A stretch of 41,084 nt of DNA from an uncultured Prevotellaceae bacterium (GCA_900317835.1 ONIL01000042.1:1-41084); one strand, 5' to 3'; positions 24,298 through 33,324 are shown, counted from the first letter of the stretch. Notes: generated by a model not told the origin, from the sequence alone. Numbers and translations are program-made.

Positions 24298-25626
24298 ATG
24301 CAAAAGCCTATGGGACGAACGATGATGTACCGATTGCTGGTTGCCTGCATATTGATGTTGTTGCCGACAGCGGCTGGAGCCTACGATTTTATGGCCGACG
24401 GCATCTACTATAACTTGGTGGATGGCCATGCCGTGGTCACCCATAACGGACAGACCAATTGCTACAGCGGTGATGTCGTTATACCCGAAACCGTCACCCA
24501 CGAAGGCACGACCTATCCTGTCACTGCCATCGGTGACTATGCCTTCAAGGGCAGTACTGGCCTAATCCATGTGACGATTCCTGAGGGCATCACCTCAATC
24601 GGATACTCTGCTTTCTGGGATTGTATGGGACTGGTAAGCGTTATCATCCCCGAATCGGTTGCCAGCATTGGCGAATATGCATTTGCCTGTTGTTACTCAT
24701 TAAGAGAATTGGTCTATAATGCTGTCAATTGCGAGGACTTCGGTTGGTCAGGAACTCCGTTTGTTTATTCTGGCATTGAAAACATCATCATTGGGGACAA
24801 TGTCAAGAGGATACCTGATCTTTTTGTTTATGAGCTGGAGTCATTAAAAACCGTATCTATAGGAAAGTCTGTTACTTCGATCGGCATGTCCGCGTTTGAT
24901 GAATGCGTGGGGCTAACAAGTGTGCATATCAAGGATTTAGCGGCATGGTGCACAATATCTTATCATGATTGGACTTCAAATCCCTTGTATTATGCAAGGC
25001 GCTTGTTCCTGAATGGTGAGGAAATCAAAGACCTTGTCATTCCCAGTTCTGTCACATCAATCAGCAGTTTTGCGTTCCTGAGTTGCAGCCATCTGACAAC
25101 TGTAACGATTCCTAACACGGTCACCAGCATTGGTGACTATGCTTTTGAGGATTGCCCCAGCCTCGTCAAAGCCACAATCGGTAATGGCGTCACTAGGATG
25201 GGCACTAAAATCTTTAATTACTGCCAAAATCTGGACAATGTGACCTGTATTGCTGGCAGGCCTCCTGTTTTCACTGAAAGCGGATTATTCTATGACCTGG
25301 GCTATTATGCTGATGCGACGCTGCATGTCTTGTCAGAGTCTGTAACAGCCTATCAATCGGCCACTTATTGGCAAGACTTCTCATTAATCAATGGAGATGC
25401 TATCTTTTATCTCCTTGGAGACGTAAACGGCGACAGCGAAATTAACGTAGCCGATGTCAACAACGTGATTGACATCATCATCAATGGTGGCAGCAGTGGC
25501 GGTCACTCCCGTGTTCCCAGCCCCTTTGGTAATGGCTGGGCCATCAATGGCGATGTCAACGGCGACAGTGAGGTCAACATCGCCGACATCAACGTCATCA
25601 TCAACCACATTTTGGGCAGTCAGTAA
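24298..25626 (+). CDS. BspA-like leucine-rich repeat protein with C-terminal dockerin
   Basis: This 442-residue protein has a signal peptide (MMYRLLVACILMLLPTAAGA), LRR_5/BspA repeats over ~45-370 (VTAIGDYAFKGSTGLIHVTI, TSIGYSAFWDCMGLVSVIIP, TSIGDYAFEDCPSLVKATIG), and two dockerin-type calcium loops at the end (GDVNGDSEINVADVNNVID and GDVNGDSEVNIADINVIIN) split by a Gly/Ser/Pro-rich linker. BspA-like proteins are surface adhesins; dockerins dock to cohesins, but no cohesin is seen here. The start follows from the promoter box at 24276; the ATG at 24322 is a good alternative. An internal AWCTISYHDWTSNPLYYARR segment breaks the repeat run. Confidence 0.85.
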   Translation: MQKPMGRTMMYRLLVACILMLLPTAAGAYDFMADGIYYNLVDGHAVVTHNGQTNCYSGDVVIPETVTHEGTTYPVTAIGDYAFKGSTGLIHVTIPEGITSIGYSAFWDCMGLVSVIIPESVASIGEYAFACCYSLRELVYNAVNCEDFGWSGTPFVYSGIENIIIGDNVKRIPDLFVYELESLKTVSIGKSVTSIGMSAFDECVGLTSVHIKDLAAWCTISYHDWTSNPLYYARRLFLNGEEIKDLVIPSSVTSISSFAFLSCSHLTTVTIPNTVTSIGDYAFEDCPSLVKATIGNGVTRMGTKIFNYCQNLDNVTCIAGRPPVFTESGLFYDLGYYADATLHVLSESVTAYQSATYWQDFSLINGDAIFYLLGDVNGDSEINVADVNNVIDIIINGGSSGGHSRVPSPFGNGWAINGDVNGDSEVNIADINVIINHILGSQ

Positions 25627-25668
25627 GTGTGGCTGGACTAAATGCTGATATACAAACGATAAGAAAAA

Positions 25669-25713
25669 CACCCAAATGGGTATTGATGGGAAGAAAAGCA
25701 TTCGGTACTTTTG
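25669..25713 (+). promoter_or_regulatory. Palindrome-type promoter, copy E
   Basis: CACCCAAATGGGTATTG is followed after exactly 20 bp by TACTTTTG, a perfect TAnnTTTG. Its core CCCAAATGGG is the reverse complement of copy D's CCCATTTGGG, as expected for a two-fold symmetric binding site. The ATG at 25752 lies 39 bp on. Confidence 0.65.
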
Positions 25714-25751
25714 CCACGATAAAGAATAATAACAATAAATCAGATAACGCT

Positions 25752-27713
25752 ATGAACACGACTAAAACTAAATCTTATTTATCGTCACGCTGGGCGAGAA
25801 TGTTGCTGCTGTTTGTATTATTCCTCAGCTTCCAACCAGCAAATGCGTTGACTTTTGAGTACGGCCAGTTCACCTACGTCACTAATAGCGACACCACTGT
25901 TCGATTAGCCTTCCGGGGAGTGTCGAATCAATATCATGTTACTGGCCATCTTGAGATCCCATCGGTCGTGTATCACGATGGTGTCGGATACCAAGTGAGC
26001 GAAATTGACGATATCGCCTTGTGCAACAACGCCATCACGTCGCTTGTTGTTCCTGGGACAGTCAAGAGAATCGGCAGGAATGCCTTTATTAACTGCCCAA
26101 TCACTGAGCTCACCCTTGAGGAAGGAGTCCAATTGATTGACGGTGGGGCTTTTGCCAGTTGTGTGAAGTTGGATACTTTGACTCTTCCAAGCAGTATCAC
26201 TACAATAAATGCAGGCTTTATGGGGTGTAAAGGCTTGAAAACTGTGTATATTAAAGGTGCAACTGACATTGGTTCGCTCTCGTTTTATTACTGTACTGAT
26301 CTCGAGCATGTTACACTAGGTAAAGATGTCCGTAAGATTACCTATAATGCATTCGCCAACTGTCCGAAAATCACAGATGTTATCATCGAAGATGGAGATA
26401 CGCAACTGGCATGTGATTCTGAATCTTTTGGCAATTCTCCTATATCAAATTTGTACATTGGTCGAGACATAACTTGCGCATTACCTTCCATTTACAGGAA
26501 CACTCTCGAGCATGTGACCTTGGGGCCTAAAATGACCTTTATTGTGTCGGGTATGTTTGAAGGGTGGACAAAATTGACGAGCCTGGTAATACCGAGCAGG
26601 GTGAAGACAATCCACAACGCTGCATTTAAAGATTGTACGGGATTGAAAGAAATAGTCATTGGGGACGGAGTTGAGACAATCGGTCGTAGCGCATTCAGTG
26701 GTTGTACAGCATTGTCATCACTGACGATGGGAAAGAACATAATAACCATTAACGAGTGGGCGTTCTATAATTGCAGCAGCCTCAGATCCAGTGACTTGCA
26801 ATTCGGTGATAGCTTAAAGTTCATTTACGCTTACGCTTTCACTAATTGTACTGGCTTGACTGAATTCACCATCCCCAAGAGTGTAGAAAGAGTCGGTGCT
26901 CGCGTGTTTAAGGGATGCTCTCACCTGAAAAAGGTGGTCATCGAGGACTCTTCCAAGGCTTTATGCATGGAATCTGATGCCTCGATCAGCGAGACGACAG
27001 AATTTGAAGGCTGTCCACTCAAGGAAATCCATCAGGGACGCGACCAATACCTATATTGGGAATCAGGGCCAGATGTCATTCCTTATTATTGGACCATGGC
27101 AGATTGCCCATTTAGTCGCTTCAGTTCAATCAAGAAGGTTACGATTGGGAATTATGTAAAGATGATACCTGATTACTACTATTTTGGAACAGGCATCGCT
27201 GCTGTCGTGATTCCCAATAGCGTAAAAGAAATCAGGCATCAAGCTTTCTCTTGCCCTAATCTCAAAGCAGTTGTACTGGGTAAAGGGGTGAATATCTTAG
27301 GTGATTATGCATTGAGTTCCCCCACGATGGTTGCAGTTTATTGTCCCAAAATGGCTCCGCCAACATTAGGAAGAACTGTGTTCAGCACAAAAACCACAAA
27401 TGAAGGCACCTTGTTTGTCCCTACAGGAGCCACCATGGCTTACCAGGAGGCAAACGGTTGGAAAGATTTCAAGAATATCGTGGAAATCAGCGATGCCGAA
27501 TTTAATGAGGCCATCGACCATCTGGATGAGATGTACGGCTATGTGGAGGGTGATGCAAATGGCGATAGGGAAGTGAACATCTCGGACGTGAACACCATTG
27601 TCGATGCCATCCTTGACGGCAAGCAGGAAATCAACTATGATATGAATGACGACTTTGAAATCAACATCGCCGACATCAATGCCGTCATCAATATGATCTT
27701 ATCAGGTGAATAG
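25752..27713 (+). CDS. BspA-like leucine-rich repeat protein with C-terminal dockerin
   Basis: This 653-residue protein has a signal peptide (MLLLFVLFLSFQPANA; start MNTTKTKSYLSSRW), a long run of LRR_5 repeats from ~80 to ~580 (VKRIGRNAFINCPITELTLE, VKTIHNAAFKDCTGLKEIVI, VETIGRSAFSGCTALSSLTM), and two dockerin loops at the end (GDANGDREVNISDVNTIVD; NDDFEINIADINAVINMIL). The second loop begins MNDDFE instead of the usual NGDG, so its calcium site may be weaker. The predicted location is the cell surface or outside. A palindrome-type promoter lies just upstream, so it is probably transcribed apart from the previous gene. Confidence 0.85.
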   Translation: MNTTKTKSYLSSRWARMLLLFVLFLSFQPANALTFEYGQFTYVTNSDTTVRLAFRGVSNQYHVTGHLEIPSVVYHDGVGYQVSEIDDIALCNNAITSLVVPGTVKRIGRNAFINCPITELTLEEGVQLIDGGAFASCVKLDTLTLPSSITTINAGFMGCKGLKTVYIKGATDIGSLSFYYCTDLEHVTLGKDVRKITYNAFANCPKITDVIIEDGDTQLACDSESFGNSPISNLYIGRDITCALPSIYRNTLEHVTLGPKMTFIVSGMFEGWTKLTSLVIPSRVKTIHNAAFKDCTGLKEIVIGDGVETIGRSAFSGCTALSSLTMGKNIITINEWAFYNCSSLRSSDLQFGDSLKFIYAYAFTNCTGLTEFTIPKSVERVGARVFKGCSHLKKVVIEDSSKALCMESDASISETTEFEGCPLKEIHQGRDQYLYWESGPDVIPYYWTMADCPFSRFSSIKKVTIGNYVKMIPDYYYFGTGIAAVVIPNSVKEIRHQAFSCPNLKAVVLGKGVNILGDYALSSPTMVAVYCPKMAPPTLGRTVFSTKTTNEGTLFVPTGATMAYQEANGWKDFKNIVEISDAEFNEAIDHLDEMYGYVEGDANGDREVNISDVNTIVDAILDGKQEINYDMNDDFEINIADINAVINMILSGE

Positions 27714-27751
27714 CCATCAATAACGGCAAGAAAAAATAATTACAATCAGAC

Positions 27752-27821
27752 ATGAGGATGCGTCATGATGAAGGAGTCCAAGTGCATAGGTATTTCCTGA
27801 AACGCATTGATGCATCCTCAT
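27752..27821 (+). terminator. Long-loop hairpin after the second LRR-dockerin gene
   Basis: ATGAGGATGCGTCA (27752-27765) pairs with TGATGCATCCTCAT (27808-27821), with one G-U pair, followed by TTTTCC. The 42-base loop is unusually long, so a regulatory element rather than a simple terminator is possible. Confidence 0.5.
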
Positions 27822-27928
27822 TTTCCTGATGTTAATCCCGTTTTTCAAAAACTTTTGAATTAATTAGGCTTTGTCTCAACAAATCTCAATTAAATTTGGT
27901 TTTGTGTTCGACTTGCACTAATTTTCTA

Positions 27929-27936
27929 TACCTTTG
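27929..27936 (+). promoter_or_regulatory. Promoter -7 box for the third LRR-dockerin gene
   Basis: TACCTTTG fits TAnnTTTG, 26 bp before the ATG at 27963. A TTTG at 27901-27904 is the nearest -33 candidate but the spacing is long. It does not share the CACCC palindrome. Confidence 0.45.
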
Positions 27937-27962
27937 CTACTGGACTTTAAAACGATAGGACT

Positions 27963-30233
27963 ATGAAACGAATCACGACATTGCAATTGCTGGGCGTCAT
28001 GCTCATGGCACTGGGCACGGCATTGCCGGCAAGTGCCCTGAAATTTATGGAAGACAGCATCTGCTACACGACGATATGGGATAAGCCAGGGGAGTTGGCG
28101 GTGATCTCGATGGGAAACTATGACTCCCAATTGGAGTACACCTACTACCATGGCGACCTAGTGATACCGGCAAGTGTCACCCATGACGGTGTGACTTATA
28201 GCGTGACGCGCATCAATTATGATGCCTTTGAGGACTGTTATAACTTGACATCGGTGACGATACCCGCTACGGTGAATGACATCATGGGGCAGGGCACATT
28301 TTACGGTACCGACCAGCTGCGCGGCTTTTATGTTGACGAGGATAATGCCTGGTACTGCGACATTGACGGCGTGCTGCTGAGCAAGGACAAGACTGTACTC
28401 TATATCTTTCCTAATGCTTATGCCTCCTCGACCTATGAGGTGCCCGACGGCGTGACGACGATTGACGACGGAGCGTTCAATAGGTGTAAGGGAATCACTA
28501 CGGTCACGTTCCCGTCAAGCCTCACGTCTATCGGTTATTCGGCCTTCAGTTATTGCGATGGACTCGTTGAGATTACGGTCCCGCCCAGCGTGACCTCGAT
28601 GGAGAGATACGCGTTTTCTCATTGTACTCATATACAGCGTGCCGACCTGCAATGCCGCGTCATCGGCCAGGAGATGTTGTCAGGATGTAGTGCCTTGGCC
28701 GAGGTGACGCTGGGTGACGGTGTGGCCAGTATTGGCGCTAATGCATTTAACAGGTGCACATCGTTGAAGAGTATCAATGTGCCAGCCAGCGTGACCAACA
28801 TTGGCTGGGGAGTGTTTAACAGTTGCGACTCGCTCTCGACGGCGACCATCGACTGCCCGACGGTGGGCCACGGAATGTTCTATAGTTGCCGTGGTTTGAA
28901 AGAGGTCAACCTGCTGAGCCACGTCCGGCAGATTAAAGGTCTTGCCTTCATGGATTGCCGTGCGCTGGAAACACTCAACATCGAGCCTGGCTTGACAACA
29001 ATAGGCGACTCGACGTTTATGGGTTGCTTTGAACTGAAGGCGCTGGATTTGCCGTCAACGGTGCAGACGGTGGGCACCCATGCATTTGATTTATGTGGCA
29101 AGATGACAAGTCTCTCGCTCAACGAGGGCTTGACGTCGCTGGGTTATTTTACGTTCCACGATTGCTCATCGCTCAAGGAGATCACCTTCCCCTCAACGCT
29201 TACCAATATCACCACCACGGCGTTTGTGGGTTGCACGGGGCTTGAGGCGTTTCATGTGGCAGAAAGCAACCCGGCATTCAGCGAGAAGGCCGGCGTGGTC
29301 TTCAACAAGGCCGGCGACAAGCTATGCTTCTTTCCTAGTGCCCATGGCGACGAATATCAGATTCCCGAAGGCACCGTCACGGTGGACCGAGATGCCTTCA
29401 ACGGTTGCAGCGGTCTGAAACAGGTCACACTCCCGTCATCGCTCACAACCATTGAGTATAATGCGTTCAATCATTGCACTGGACTGACGGCAATCGACTT
29501 GCCCGACAACGTGACATCGCTGGGCGGTTCTGCGTTCATGCGTTGCGAGGCACTTGAATCAGTCCACTTCGGCCGTGGTATCACTAGAATTTACGGCAGT
29601 GTGTTTGCCGCCTGTGGCCTGAAGAGTGTAGAGATACCCTCGACAGTGACCACGTTGGGCTGGGGAGCCTTTGATAACTGCACCCAGTTGACCGAGGTAA
29701 AGTTCCAGAAGCCGTGCCACATCAGCACCATTGGCTATAACACCTTCTTTAATTGTACCAGCCTGACGCATTTTGAAATTCCTGAAAACGTCAAAACCAT
29801 TGAAGACTGGGTGTTCTCGTTTTGCACCAATATGCACTCCATCACCTTGCCATCGACACTGACATCGATAGATTGGACCGCCTTCTCCTGGTGCGAACAA
29901 CTGGACACCGTCATCTGTATGCGGCGCACGCCATTCACCCTCGAAGACATGACTTTCACAACGGCTAGACATGCCACGCTCATGGTGCACCGTGCCAGCA
30001 TCAAGAAATACCGCAATGCCAACGTATGGAAGCTGTTTAAACGCATTGTGGCGCTGGATGGAGATTATGACGTGAACGGCGACAACACCGTCAACATCGC
30101 TGATGTGAATGCCGTCGTGGATTATATCTTCGGCAACGATGCCGACCGTGATATTGGCGACATCAATAATGACGGCGAGATCAACATCGCCGACATCAAC
30201 GCCATCATCAATATGATTTTAACTCAAGATTAA
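27963..30233 (+). CDS. Large BspA-like leucine-rich repeat protein with C-terminal dockerin
   Basis: This 756-residue protein has a signal peptide (LLGVMLMALGTALPASA), LRR_5 repeats from ~70 to ~680 (TSIGYSAFSYCDGLVEITVP, ASIGANAFNRCTSLKSINVP, TTIEYNAFNHCTGLTAIDLP), two internal breaks with a YIFP/FFPSAHGDEYQIPEG pattern typical of BspA proteins, and a dockerin pair at the end (DYDVNGDNTVNIADVNAVVD; GDINNDGEINIADINAIINM). It is the longest of the three LRR-dockerin genes. Role: surface binding, probably to host or polymer ligands (inferred from family). The lipoprotein gene follows after 2 bp. Confidence 0.85.
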   Translation: MKRITTLQLLGVMLMALGTALPASALKFMEDSICYTTIWDKPGELAVISMGNYDSQLEYTYYHGDLVIPASVTHDGVTYSVTRINYDAFEDCYNLTSVTIPATVNDIMGQGTFYGTDQLRGFYVDEDNAWYCDIDGVLLSKDKTVLYIFPNAYASSTYEVPDGVTTIDDGAFNRCKGITTVTFPSSLTSIGYSAFSYCDGLVEITVPPSVTSMERYAFSHCTHIQRADLQCRVIGQEMLSGCSALAEVTLGDGVASIGANAFNRCTSLKSINVPASVTNIGWGVFNSCDSLSTATIDCPTVGHGMFYSCRGLKEVNLLSHVRQIKGLAFMDCRALETLNIEPGLTTIGDSTFMGCFELKALDLPSTVQTVGTHAFDLCGKMTSLSLNEGLTSLGYFTFHDCSSLKEITFPSTLTNITTTAFVGCTGLEAFHVAESNPAFSEKAGVVFNKAGDKLCFFPSAHGDEYQIPEGTVTVDRDAFNGCSGLKQVTLPSSLTTIEYNAFNHCTGLTAIDLPDNVTSLGGSAFMRCEALESVHFGRGITRIYGSVFAACGLKSVEIPSTVTTLGWGAFDNCTQLTEVKFQKPCHISTIGYNTFFNCTSLTHFEIPENVKTIEDWVFSFCTNMHSITLPSTLTSIDWTAFSWCEQLDTVICMRRTPFTLEDMTFTTARHATLMVHRASIKKYRNANVWKLFKRIVALDGDYDVNGDNTVNIADVNAVVDYIFGNDADRDIGDINNDGEINIADINAIINMILTQD

Positions 30234-30235
30234 AT

Positions 30236-30712
30236 ATGAACATGACAAAGAAACTGATGACCCTGCTGCTGGCGTGTTGCTTGGCTCTACTTTGCTCATG
30301 CGACCCTGGCTCAGCTTATTATTTTACTGTCCAAAACATGACGAATGATACGGTATCTGTCAATATGCATTTGGATCGAGCAAGCATTGATTGTGTGAAA
30401 TTTGGAGGTGATAAAATATATTCTCACGATCAACAGAAGTGGCAAGATGATTTGACTGTAGTCTTGCACAAAAAGCAAAAACTGTCCGTTAAGATTGGCA
30501 ATCGTATTGGAAAAACAGCAGCCCCAATGGATGAGATCACTCCTCTGTGGAAATTTATCCAGTCCATCAAGATCGGGGAAAATGCTTTGAAACCCGAGAA
30601 ATGGAATAATGAAGTCGTATGGAATCGCAGTGTCAGTGGTCCTGGTGGTCGCGGCAGTTGGAAAGGTGAAAACATCTTTTATGACCTAAAGGTTGATTCT
30701 GACGTAGAATAA
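30236..30712 (+). CDS. Lipoprotein, paralogue of the one at 15550
   Basis: This 158-residue protein has the signal peptide MNMTKKLMTLLLACCLALLC and lipobox CSC, followed by DPGSAYY. Similarity to 15550-16026 runs along the whole length and the lengths are equal. It starts 2 bp after the LRR-dockerin gene stop, so it is probably translated from the same transcript. The signal-peptide codons are nearly the same as those at 15550 and 30733, while the mature domains differ more, suggesting exchange of 5' ends. The family is unknown. Confidence 0.7.
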   Translation: MNMTKKLMTLLLACCLALLCSCDPGSAYYFTVQNMTNDTVSVNMHLDRASIDCVKFGGDKIYSHDQQKWQDDLTVVLHKKQKLSVKIGNRIGKTAAPMDEITPLWKFIQSIKIGENALKPEKWNNEVVWNRSVSGPGGRGSWKGENIFYDLKVDSDVE

Positions 30713-30732
30713 TAACTGAAACGAGATATTTT

Positions 30733-31458
30733 ATGAACACGACTAAGAAACTGATGACACTGCTGCTGGCGATACTGGCATGCATGAGTGTAAGCGCTCA
30801 AGATACAGTGATTGACGAAACGTGTCCGCCCCAATTTCCTGGAGGCGATGCTGCGTTGATCAACTTCCTCAATGAAAACATCGTTTATCCACCAAAAGCG
30901 GCCCAGGATAAAGTTGAAGGAAAAGTCATTGTACAGTTTACGGTAAAGAAGACGGGAAAGATTGATAATGTCAAAGTGCTTCGTTCGGTGCGCAAGGATC
31001 TGGATGACGAGGCCGTCAGGGTTGTCAAGATGATGCCCGACTTCATTCCGGCCAAGCAAAATGGGGAAGTTGCCGACATGCCGTACACGATACCAGTGTC
31101 CTTCAAGCTGTTCGATGAGATGGAGCCGCTCACGGTGAGTGAAGGTTCCGATGTGCCCGATGACTTCGAGCCGCCGATGTTTCCTGGAGGCGAGAGAGCC
31201 CTGATGGAGTTCCTCAAAGAGAATGTCAAATACCCGCCGATGGCTGCCAAAAGAAAGACCCAAGGCAGAGTGGTAATGACTTTTGTAGTGGACAAGACGG
31301 GCAAAGTGACTGAAATCAAGGTCGCCAAATCGGTGGATATTTATTTGGACACTGAAGCCATCCGCGTCTGCAAGTTGCTTCCCGATTTCATCCCAGCTCG
31401 TCAGAATGGTGAGCCCGTGAGCGTATGGTTCACCCTCCCCATCACATTCAAATTGTAA
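30733..31458 (+). CDS. Exported protein with two tandem TonB C-terminal domains
   Basis: This 241-residue protein has a signal peptide (MNTTKKLMTLLLAILACMSV then SAQ) and two copies of the TonB_C pattern: FPGGDAALINFLNENIVYPP then KVEGKVIVQFTVKKTGKIDN, ending FKL at ~118; and FPGGERALMEFLKENVKYPP then TQGRVVMTFVVDKTGKVTEI, ending FKL at 241. TonB C-terminal domains bind the TonB box of outer-membrane receptors. Here there is no N-terminal membrane anchor and no Pro-rich linker, so it cannot transmit energy by itself. It could be a soluble periplasmic receptor-binding protein (inferred). 20 bp separate it from the lipoprotein gene. Confidence 0.8.
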   Translation: MNTTKKLMTLLLAILACMSVSAQDTVIDETCPPQFPGGDAALINFLNENIVYPPKAAQDKVEGKVIVQFTVKKTGKIDNVKVLRSVRKDLDDEAVRVVKMMPDFIPAKQNGEVADMPYTIPVSFKLFDEMEPLTVSEGSDVPDDFEPPMFPGGERALMEFLKENVKYPPMAAKRKTQGRVVMTFVVDKTGKVTEIKVAKSVDIYLDTEAIRVCKLLPDFIPARQNGEPVSVWFTLPITFKL

Positions 31459-31493
31459 ATATCATATCGAAATCGTCTAGCCTGAAGTATAAC

Positions 31494-31639
31494 ATGAGTA
31501 CGACAAAGAAACTGCTGACAACGATTCCATCATGACAGGTAACAGTTGGTCTGAATATAGCAAGGGCGTCAACGGTGACGGCGAGGTCAACATCGCCGAC
31601 ATCAACGCTTTGCTTGGCCGTATCTTTGACGAAAACTGA
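31494..31639 (+). pseudogene. Relic of an exported dockerin protein: signal start fused out of frame to a dockerin loop
   Basis: The ATG at 31494 gives MSTTKKLLTTIPS then TGA, the start of the recurrent MNTTKKL signal peptide. In another frame the same stretch runs on as NDSIMTGNSWSEYSKG, then VNGDGEVNIADINALLGRIF and DEN stop at 31639, a single dockerin loop at a natural protein end. The middle of the gene is gone. This looks like a large internal deletion in an LRR-dockerin-type gene. A 35-residue ORF from 31532 could still be made. Confidence 0.7.
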
Positions 31640-31700
31640 CCACAACAGATAACAATTTTACAGCCCGTTATCGGGGGAAACTCTTCAAAAACTAGAAAAT

Positions 31701-33260
31701 ATGAAAAAAAGTCTATTGATCATAGCGGTACTGACATTGTTGATGCCCTGTGTGGTAGGGGCACAATCGCCACTCGAATTCATCAGTGACGCCGACAGAG
31801 CCGATATTGAACGTGCAGTCTATCTGATGGACAATGACAGCGCGGAGCAAGCTGTGACCATCCTGGACAGGCTCTGCAAGAAGTACTCAGACAATTATGC
31901 CATCCAGTATGAGCGGCTTTATGCCGTCTACAAGGCAGGCGATTACAAGCGTGTGGTGAAGGATGGCAAAGCGCTCTTGTCCAACCCCGATGTAGAGCCA
32001 CAATGTTACCAGATGGTGGGCAATGCCTTGGATGTGATAGGCAAGACGGATGATGCAGTGAAAATGTATGACAAGGGACTTGAAAAGTTCCCTGAATCAG
32101 GTATCCTGCGTCTTGAAAAGGGGAACATCCACTATATGCACAAGCGGTATAATGAAGCGCTGACCGAATACACCCGGGGCATCGAAGCCGAACCCTCTTT
32201 TCCGTCCAACTACTATCGGGCGGCACTTCTTTATGCAGGCAGTACCGAACCGCTGTGGGCCATCATGTATGCCGAGGTAGTGCGAAACCTCATCCCCCAA
32301 TCCGACCGTGCCGTTGAGATGAGCGAACTCATGAGTGGACTGTACCGCGAGAACATCAAGTGGAGCAGTGACACATCGGTCAATGTGACCCTGACACAAA
32401 ACCATACCGTGACAATGGATAAAGACACCAGCAATATCGTCGTGCCTTTTGATCTGGCTTATGAACTTGCAGTGACAGCCAATGTGCCGCAAATCGGCAA
32501 ATTTGACCGGATGAGCATTCGGCAAATGGCTGACCTCAGGCGCTATGCCATCGAGTTTCTCGATTCGATCATGCCTGGTTACTACGACGTATCACTCATT
32601 GATTTCCACAGGAGGCTCATCAAGTCGGACAACTGGCTGGCCTACAACATGTGGCTGCTGCACGAAGGCAATGAAGATGAATTCAGCGAATGGTATGAAA
32701 CCGATGAGGGCAGAGGGCAGATGGAACGGTTCATTAACTGGTACAATGCCAATCGATTTGTGCCAACATCGGATGCTCCGACTGTGGCAACCCGCACTTA
32801 CAAGAAAAACAAGCTGAGCATTCCTCCCATCGACGAGGTTGAGACCGCCGACGGCTGCAAACGCCACAACGACGATGCCCTGAGAATAGCCAAATGGATA
32901 ATCCACGATAATGAGGACGGAATTGGATATACAACCAAAACTGCTTTCCAATTTCTATTTATGTGGATGACCAATACACCTGATTTCAAGTTTGATGTCA
33001 TCGGCAGTGACTTGCTTAATGAAGGTGGTGCTGAATTGACGATGGTTTATCTGGCCGCCATGATTGAGCATGGCATGGAGTTTAATGTCAATCAGACCGA
33101 TGAGGCGATGTACTGCACGGTAATGCTGCAGGTAGTGGACTACTATAAGCGCCACAAGGACCGCATCGGCAGCAACGAGGTGCTGGAGAAATATGCATCC
33201 ATGAGCGGCAGCAACTTGCGTGAGACCTTCGCCAATATATACAAGAACCGAGGTCAGTAG
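31701..33260 (+). CDS. Exported TPR-repeat protein of unknown function
   Basis: This 519-residue protein has a signal peptide (MKKSLLIIAVLTLLMPCVVG then AQ). TPR repeats span ~30-200 (AEQAVTILDRLCKKYSDNYA, CYQMVGNALDVIGKTDDAVK, IHYMHKRYNEALTEYTRGIE). A C-terminal domain of ~300 residues that I do not recognise follows, helix-rich with DFKFDVIGSDLLNEGGAELT and MVYLAAMIEHGMEFN. It is probably periplasmic. It starts a same-strand run that goes to ~40.3 kb. Confidence 0.7.
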   Translation: MKKSLLIIAVLTLLMPCVVGAQSPLEFISDADRADIERAVYLMDNDSAEQAVTILDRLCKKYSDNYAIQYERLYAVYKAGDYKRVVKDGKALLSNPDVEPQCYQMVGNALDVIGKTDDAVKMYDKGLEKFPESGILRLEKGNIHYMHKRYNEALTEYTRGIEAEPSFPSNYYRAALLYAGSTEPLWAIMYAEVVRNLIPQSDRAVEMSELMSGLYRENIKWSSDTSVNVTLTQNHTVTMDKDTSNIVVPFDLAYELAVTANVPQIGKFDRMSIRQMADLRRYAIEFLDSIMPGYYDVSLIDFHRRLIKSDNWLAYNMWLLHEGNEDEFSEWYETDEGRGQMERFINWYNANRFVPTSDAPTVATRTYKKNKLSIPPIDEVETADGCKRHNDDALRIAKWIIHDNEDGIGYTTKTAFQFLFMWMTNTPDFKFDVIGSDLLNEGGAELTMVYLAAMIEHGMEFNVNQTDEAMYCTVMLQVVDYYKRHKDRIGSNEVLEKYASMSGSNLRETFANIYKNRGQ

Positions 33261-33324
33261 CGCTTAAGGTCTATACGACAAGGGACAAACCCAATGTTAC
33301 AATAAAACCACAATATCAGTAAAC

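Noticed and set aside
24298-30233. Repeated DNA that might be taken for a CRISPR array or tandem repeats
   Set aside because: The periodicity is ~23 codons and varies; it is the LRR_5 protein repeat, not direct DNA repeats with spacers.
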